DNA from: Sphingopyxis fribergensis
GTDB taxonomy: Bacteria; Pseudomonadota; Alphaproteobacteria; Sphingomonadales; Sphingomonadaceae
Direction: 5' to 3'
Length of the DNA stretch: 64,000 nucleotides
Assembly (NCBI RefSeq): GCF_000803645.1
Contig: NZ_CP009122.1
Coordinates: forward strand, 4,626,501 to 4,690,500
The position numbers and the translations under genes were made by a program. A model generated the notes under the pieces. The model saw only the letters and a list, made by a program, of their open reading frames with translations, made no database searches and had not been told where the DNA came from. How positions within the stretch are numbered: position 1 is the first letter of the stretch; each line of letters starts with the position of its first letter. Shown here one piece after another: positions 61,184 through 64,000 of this stretch.

Positions 61184-61200
61184 TGTTGCAATGCACAAAA
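61184..61200. promoter_or_regulatory. EPS-type palindrome ATGTTGC-AAT-GCACAAA
   Basis: In the 129-bp divergent promoter between the barrel-wzc operon and the EEP-family gene: 58 nt from one start, 56 nt from the other. Left arm perfect, right arm partial. Confidence 0.45.
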
Positions 61201-61255
61201 AACTAAAGCATCATAAGCCGTGTAGAAAATGAGGAGGAGGCGAGGGCCTCACCGC

Positions 61256-62215
61256 ATGTCTCGACGAAAAGCACCCGGCTACGCCGGCTTGGTGATCCTT
61301 GGCCTTCTCCTAGGCTTGGCATTTCTCGGCGCGGACATAGAGATGCTCGATAGCATCAATATCGCCGCGCCGGTTTGGACCGCGCTGGCGCTCACCTACC
61401 TGCTTCTCGCGCTATGGGGCGACTGGCATGCCGGCCGCCGAGGGCGCGCTGCGATGTCGGCGCTCCTCGCGGCCGGCTACCTCGGCTTTGCCCTTTTGAT
61501 TTTCCGTCCGCTATGGGACGGGGTGGATCCTGTCGCTGCCGGAGGGGAAAGCTTTCGCCTCGTCAGTTTCAATATCAACAAGGAAAATCCGGAGCAGCGC
61601 GAAGTCGCGCGATGGATCGAAGCGCAATCGCCCGATTTTATCATTCTGCTTGAAGCCCGCGATCGGACCGGTTCGGTCTCGCGCATGCTGAAGGCGCGAT
61701 ATCCCTATCAATATGACTGCCGCGGCGATGGTTATTGTTCGACGCTGATTTTGTCCCGAACCCCGGCGCTCGACGTCACGCACCATGCGCGCGGCGATGC
61801 GGAAAATCGCAAGGCAATTTCGGCGCTGACCGCGCGCTTCGATCGGGAAGGCAGGGAAATCGCGATCACGGCTGCGCACATGCCGCGGCCGTGGCCCATG
61901 GGGCGCCAGGCATCGCGGTTGCGGGAACTTGCGGCCGTCGCAACCGAGCCGAGCGGCAGCCAGATCGTGGTCGGTGACTTCAATAACGTTCCATGGACCT
62001 TTGCCATGAACCGGCTCGCGGTCGATCTGGACATTCGCCTGATGAGCCGGGCCCTCGCCACCTGGCCTACCGGCGGACCGGGTGCGGTGCTACCGATCGA
62101 TAATATTTATGGTCGGGGATGCCTGGGTCTGGTGGACCTGTCGCGCGGTCCGGAAATCTGGTCGGATCATCACCCCTTGGTCATGACCGCGCGAATAGGG
62201 GGGTGCGATGGATAA
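61256..62215 (+). CDS. Membrane-anchored endonuclease/exonuclease/phosphatase-family protein
   Basis: A 319-aa protein: three N-terminal membrane segments (YAGLVILGLLLGLAFLGA and two more, to ~95), then an EEP domain outside or inside the membrane. Active-site text: RLVSFNINKENPEQREVA near 103, ILLEARD, VVGDFNNVPWT near 242 and WSDHHPLVM near 305. Such membrane EEP proteins are common near EPS and envelope genes; substrates can be phospho-lipids or nucleic acids and are not known here. ATG 61256 is preferred to one nine codons upstream by spacing to GAGGG. Confidence 0.8.
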   Translation: MSRRKAPGYAGLVILGLLLGLAFLGADIEMLDSINIAAPVWTALALTYLLLALWGDWHAGRRGRAAMSALLAAGYLGFALLIFRPLWDGVDPVAAGGESFRLVSFNINKENPEQREVARWIEAQSPDFIILLEARDRTGSVSRMLKARYPYQYDCRGDGYCSTLILSRTPALDVTHHARGDAENRKAISALTARFDREGREIAITAAHMPRPWPMGRQASRLRELAAVATEPSGSQIVVGDFNNVPWTFAMNRLAVDLDIRLMSRALATWPTGGPGAVLPIDNIYGRGCLGLVDLSRGPEIWSDHHPLVMTARIGGCDG

Positions 62216-63350
62216 CCGCCCCTTTCTTGCGCTTGCGACCGTCGTCAATCCACGCCGGCGGTTAACGACCGATGGATTGGCGGACCAGCTTGGTCCCGAT
62301 TTTTGCGGCTGGCCAACGCTCATCGAATATGCCGAACGCCACCGCGTCATGCCATTCTTTGCCAACCGCCTTCGGGCGCTCGGCTGGATGGCGGGTACGG
62401 CGGCCCGGGTTGATGCGGACGTGCAGGCGCGGCTGGAAAAAACGGTGCGCGAATCCGCCTTTGCCGAACTCGCGTCGCTTGCCGAACTCAAGCGCATCTC
62501 CCAACGCTTCGCGGACCATGGCGTGACCCCCATTCTTCTCAAGGGGCTGGCTCTTTCGCAACTCTGCTTCGGCAAGATCGGCTGGCGAACCAACCATGAC
62601 ATCGATCTCCTCATCAAGCCTGCCGAACTCGAGGCGTGCGACCGACTTCTCGGCGATATGGACTATGTGCGGGTCGAACCGCATCCGGCGCTCGACCCAG
62701 TGCAAACAGAACGCTGGCGGCGCGCGCACAAGGATTGGGTCTATATCCACCGGTCGCGGCGAACGATCGTCGAGGTTCACTATCGCCTGTTCGACAATGA
62801 GCCGCTCTGCGCGAAAGTCGATCTGGATCAGGTCGAACCTTTGGATCTGTTCGGCCAGCATCTGGCGCTGTCGCTGACCGGCGACGCGCTGCGCTCCTAT
62901 TTGGCGCTTCACGGCCTGCTGCATGGCTGGTCACGCCTGAAATGGCTGATCGATTATGAGCTGATCGGACCTGCTTCAACGTTGCGCAGCGAGCGGCCGG
63001 TGGCGATCCGGGTTGCCGACCGTCTGGGCGATACGCTTTTTTCATCTCCGCCAGCGGCGCCGAATGGCGGGGGTTATGGCCGCACGGCGTTGCTCGTGAG
63101 ATCGTCACTCAACGCGATGGCCGGCGGCGGGGCACAGGAACTCGAACGGACGAGATTTGGCACGACAATCAAGAATATAAGTCATTACTTAATCTCGGTT
63201 CGGCCCGCCTATTGGCTCGCCGAGCTTCGGTACGACCTTGCGGACAGGTCGCGCGACGGCGACGCGGGCGCCGCTGGATCCGGATTCTTCAATCGGGTCG
63301 GCGGCTGGATTCGGAGGAAGGCGGGTTTCGACTCGGGCCTGCGCAATTAG
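62208..63350 (+). CDS. Nucleotidyltransferase family protein (PF14907-like) beside a lasso-peptide precursor
   Basis: A 380-aa protein with the uncharacterised nucleotidyltransferase layout: KRISQRFADHGVTPILLKGLAL near residues 90-110 and TNHDIDLLIKPAELEACDRL near 130, where the Asp pair would bind metal; ALHGLLHGWSRLKWLIDYEL follows near 245. Homologues occur in lasso-peptide clusters of the paeninodin type and in EPS loci. It overlaps the EEP gene by 8 nt, yet is followed, after 247 nt, by the lasso precursor, so its loyalty is unclear. No activity has been firmly set for the family. Confidence 0.8.
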   Translation: MDNRPFLALATVVNPRRRLTTDGLADQLGPDFCGWPTLIEYAERHRVMPFFANRLRALGWMAGTAARVDADVQARLEKTVRESAFAELASLAELKRISQRFADHGVTPILLKGLALSQLCFGKIGWRTNHDIDLLIKPAELEACDRLLGDMDYVRVEPHPALDPVQTERWRRAHKDWVYIHRSRRTIVEVHYRLFDNEPLCAKVDLDQVEPLDLFGQHLALSLTGDALRSYLALHGLLHGWSRLKWLIDYELIGPASTLRSERPVAIRVADRLGDTLFSSPPAAPNGGGYGRTALLVRSSLNAMAGGGAQELERTRFGTTIKNISHYLISVRPAYWLAELRYDLADRSRDGDAGAAGSGFFNRVGGWIRRKAGFDSGLRN

Positions 63351-63488
63351 CGAAAAGCTAAATTGACCGGTGATCCGTCTATTTTTGCCGCGCCCAAAAA
63401 TGGGACGGCCCCCGTTTAGTTGTGCGGCCCTGAAGTAGAAAATCGGCCATCTTCATGCGTTTAAGACATTCAATTTGTTTAGTTGTTT

Positions 63489-63522
63489 AGTTTGCACCCG
63501 CACGAATTGGTGCGCCGCACCA
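63489..63522. promoter_or_regulatory. Palindrome cluster upstream of the lasso precursor
   Basis: TGGTGCG-C-CGCACCA (63508-63522) is a perfect 7-bp inverted repeat. Just before it, AGTTTGC-ACCC-GCACGAA (63489-63506) loosely resembles the EPS palindrome with a 4-nt spacer. A TTGACT (63525-63530) follows, a possible -35 box. TTGTTTAG is tandemly repeated at 63475-63490. Site function is unproven. Confidence 0.4.
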
Positions 63523-63543
63523 TATTGACTTGGTTAAGGAATC

Positions 63544-63585
63544 ATGAAAATTTTCGATGGGCGGGCACTTCCGCCCGTCTACTGA
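63544..63585 (+). CDS. Possible 13-codon leader ORF before the lasso precursor
   Basis: ATG 63544 after AAGGAA opens MKIFDGRALPPVY and stops at 63585, the first base of the precursor's GGAGGG region; the frame contains the hairpin GGGCGG-gcactt-CCGCCC (63559-63576). It could be an attenuation leader. Equally it may be chance in a 5' leader. Confidence 0.25.
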   Translation: MKIFDGRALPPVY

Positions 63586-63597
63586 TGGAGGGTATCC

Positions 63598-63747
63598 ATG
63601 CATACACTTCCGAAATCGGCTTATGCGAAGCCGGAACTCGTCGAAGTCGGTTCTTTCGAGGACGTGACGCTCGGCGGCAGCTCGGGGTCCAATCTGGACG
63701 CCGATTTTCCCTCGGGGACCCCGTTTAGCGATCTCACCTTCTCCTGA
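63598..63747 (+). CDS. Lasso-peptide precursor
   Basis: A 49-aa RiPP precursor. Leader (residues 1-25) has the lasso motif Y9-x-x-P12-x-L14-x-x-x-G18-x-F20-x-x-x-T24-x, with Thr at -2 as required for cleavage by B2-type proteases. The core (26-49, 24 aa) begins GGSSGSNLD, so Gly1 and Asp9 can form a nine-residue macrolactam ring, followed by a tail ending DLTFS. The C-terminal Ser24 is like paeninodin-type peptides whose Ser is phosphorylated by a kinase. GGAGGG lies 5-6 nt upstream of the ATG. A PqqD-like gene follows, as expected. The maturation enzymes are outside the window. Confidence 0.88.
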   Translation: MHTLPKSAYAKPELVEVGSFEDVTLGGSSGSNLDADFPSGTPFSDLTFS

Positions 63748-63789
63748 TTCGTTCAGGAAAAGAGGGACCTCTCGGGATTCCGAAACAGT

Positions 63790-63815
63790 GGGGGGCGGTG
63801 GGTCGCCCGCCCTCC
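63790..63815 (+). terminator. Hairpin between precursor and processing genes
   Basis: GGGGGGCGG (63790-63798) pairs with CCGCCCTCC (63807-63815), one G-T pair, 8-nt loop. It lies 43 nt past the precursor stop and 40 nt before the PqqD-like start. RiPP operons often use such a partial terminator to make more precursor than enzyme. No long T-run, so leaky. Confidence 0.5.
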
Positions 63816-63855
63816 ATTTCCTGATCGGGGTCGCAACCATCGGGAGAATTTTGAC

Positions 63856-64000
63856 GTGAAATGGATAGCCAGCCCATCGGCTGTTTACAGCGATCTCGAC
63901 GGGATGACCGCATTGCTCGATACGCATGGCAATATCTATTATTGCCTATCGGGCATCGGCCCCTTTGTCTGGGACAATCTGCGGGCCGGTGCGAGCGCGG
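63856..64000 (+). CDS. PqqD-like RiPP recognition protein (B1), 3'-truncated by window
   Basis: Opens at GTG 63856 with GGGAG 9 nt upstream and runs off the window after 48 codons. Text ALLDTHGNIYYCLSGIGPFV followed by WDNLRAG matches PqqD-like domains (L-x-x-x-G-x-x-Y-x-L-x-x-x-G-x-x-I/V-W). In lasso clusters the B1 protein binds the leader and presents it to the B2 protease. Because B1 appears here alone, B2 and the asparagine-synthetase-like cyclase C should follow beyond the end. Confidence 0.8.
   Translation, partial: MKWIASPSAVYSDLDGMTALLDTHGNIYYCLSGIGPFVWDNLRAGASA

Noticed and set aside
1..64000. CRISPR arrays, rRNA genes, riboswitches, insertion sequences
   Set aside because: No spaced direct repeats, rRNA text, known riboswitch cores or transposase genes were seen in the window.

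Overview
The window is high-GC, gene-dense DNA whose protein set points to an alphaproteobacterium of the order Sphingomonadales, most likely Sphingopyxis or a close relative. The clues are a single bifunctional Rsh/SpoT, a CC_3452-family protein, a TPR cytochrome-c-biogenesis factor, and sphingomonad-type EPS genes. The genus is an inference from protein character; no rRNA is present. Codon patterns make long antisense open frames common, and these are not genes.

Layout. (1) 1-5300: 3' part of putA, a CcmI/NrfG-like TPR protein and gdhA. (2) 5350-15022: a four-gene unit holding a penta-haem cytochrome c, a lipoprotein with two GlcG/HbpS-like domains, an outer-membrane beta-barrel with a proline-rich N-terminus, and a 1443-aa decahaem cytochrome fused to LVIVD-type repeats. 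It looks like an undescribed porin-cytochrome electron conduit. (3) 15129-29520: housekeeping and regulation: spoT, a CC_3452 protein, an HxlR regulator, a LytS/LytTR-like two-component pair, ribA-xthA, lolA, ftsK, ubiH-like, a short sigma-like protein, a LON-domain protein and a thioredoxin-TPR protein. (4) 29713-39227: tRNA-Gly(GCC), then a mobilizable island: membrane protein, excisionase-like protein, candidate oriT, accessory protein, TraD-like coupling protein, MobF relaxase, fused nucleotidyltransferase-HEPN protein, degenerate nucleotidyltransferase and ECF sigma factor. No integrase or mating-pair genes are visible.

(5) 39456-62215: fbp, then a Wzx/Wzy-type exopolysaccharide locus. 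It has initiating sugar transferase, Wza-like exporter, mannose-6-phosphate isomerase, galU, three glycosyltransferases, pyruvyl transferase plus nitroreductase, flippase, polymerase, Wzc-like BY-kinase, outer-membrane barrel, two acyltransferases, a cell-wall hydrolase and an EEP-family protein. Several promoter regions carry one imperfect palindrome, ATnTTGC-N3/4-GCAnnAt, also found just upstream of spoT. This suggests a common regulator that I cannot name.

(6) 62208-64000: a nucleotidyltransferase gene overlapping the end of the EPS block, then a 49-codon lasso-peptide precursor with leader motif YxxPxLxxxGxFxxxTx, a core starting Gly1 with Asp9 as ring acceptor and ending in Ser24. A strong hairpin follows, then the start of a PqqD-like RiPP recognition protein cut by the window end. 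This is the left edge of a lasso-peptide cluster and the most exciting item. The cyclase, protease and any kinase or transporter would lie beyond base 64000.
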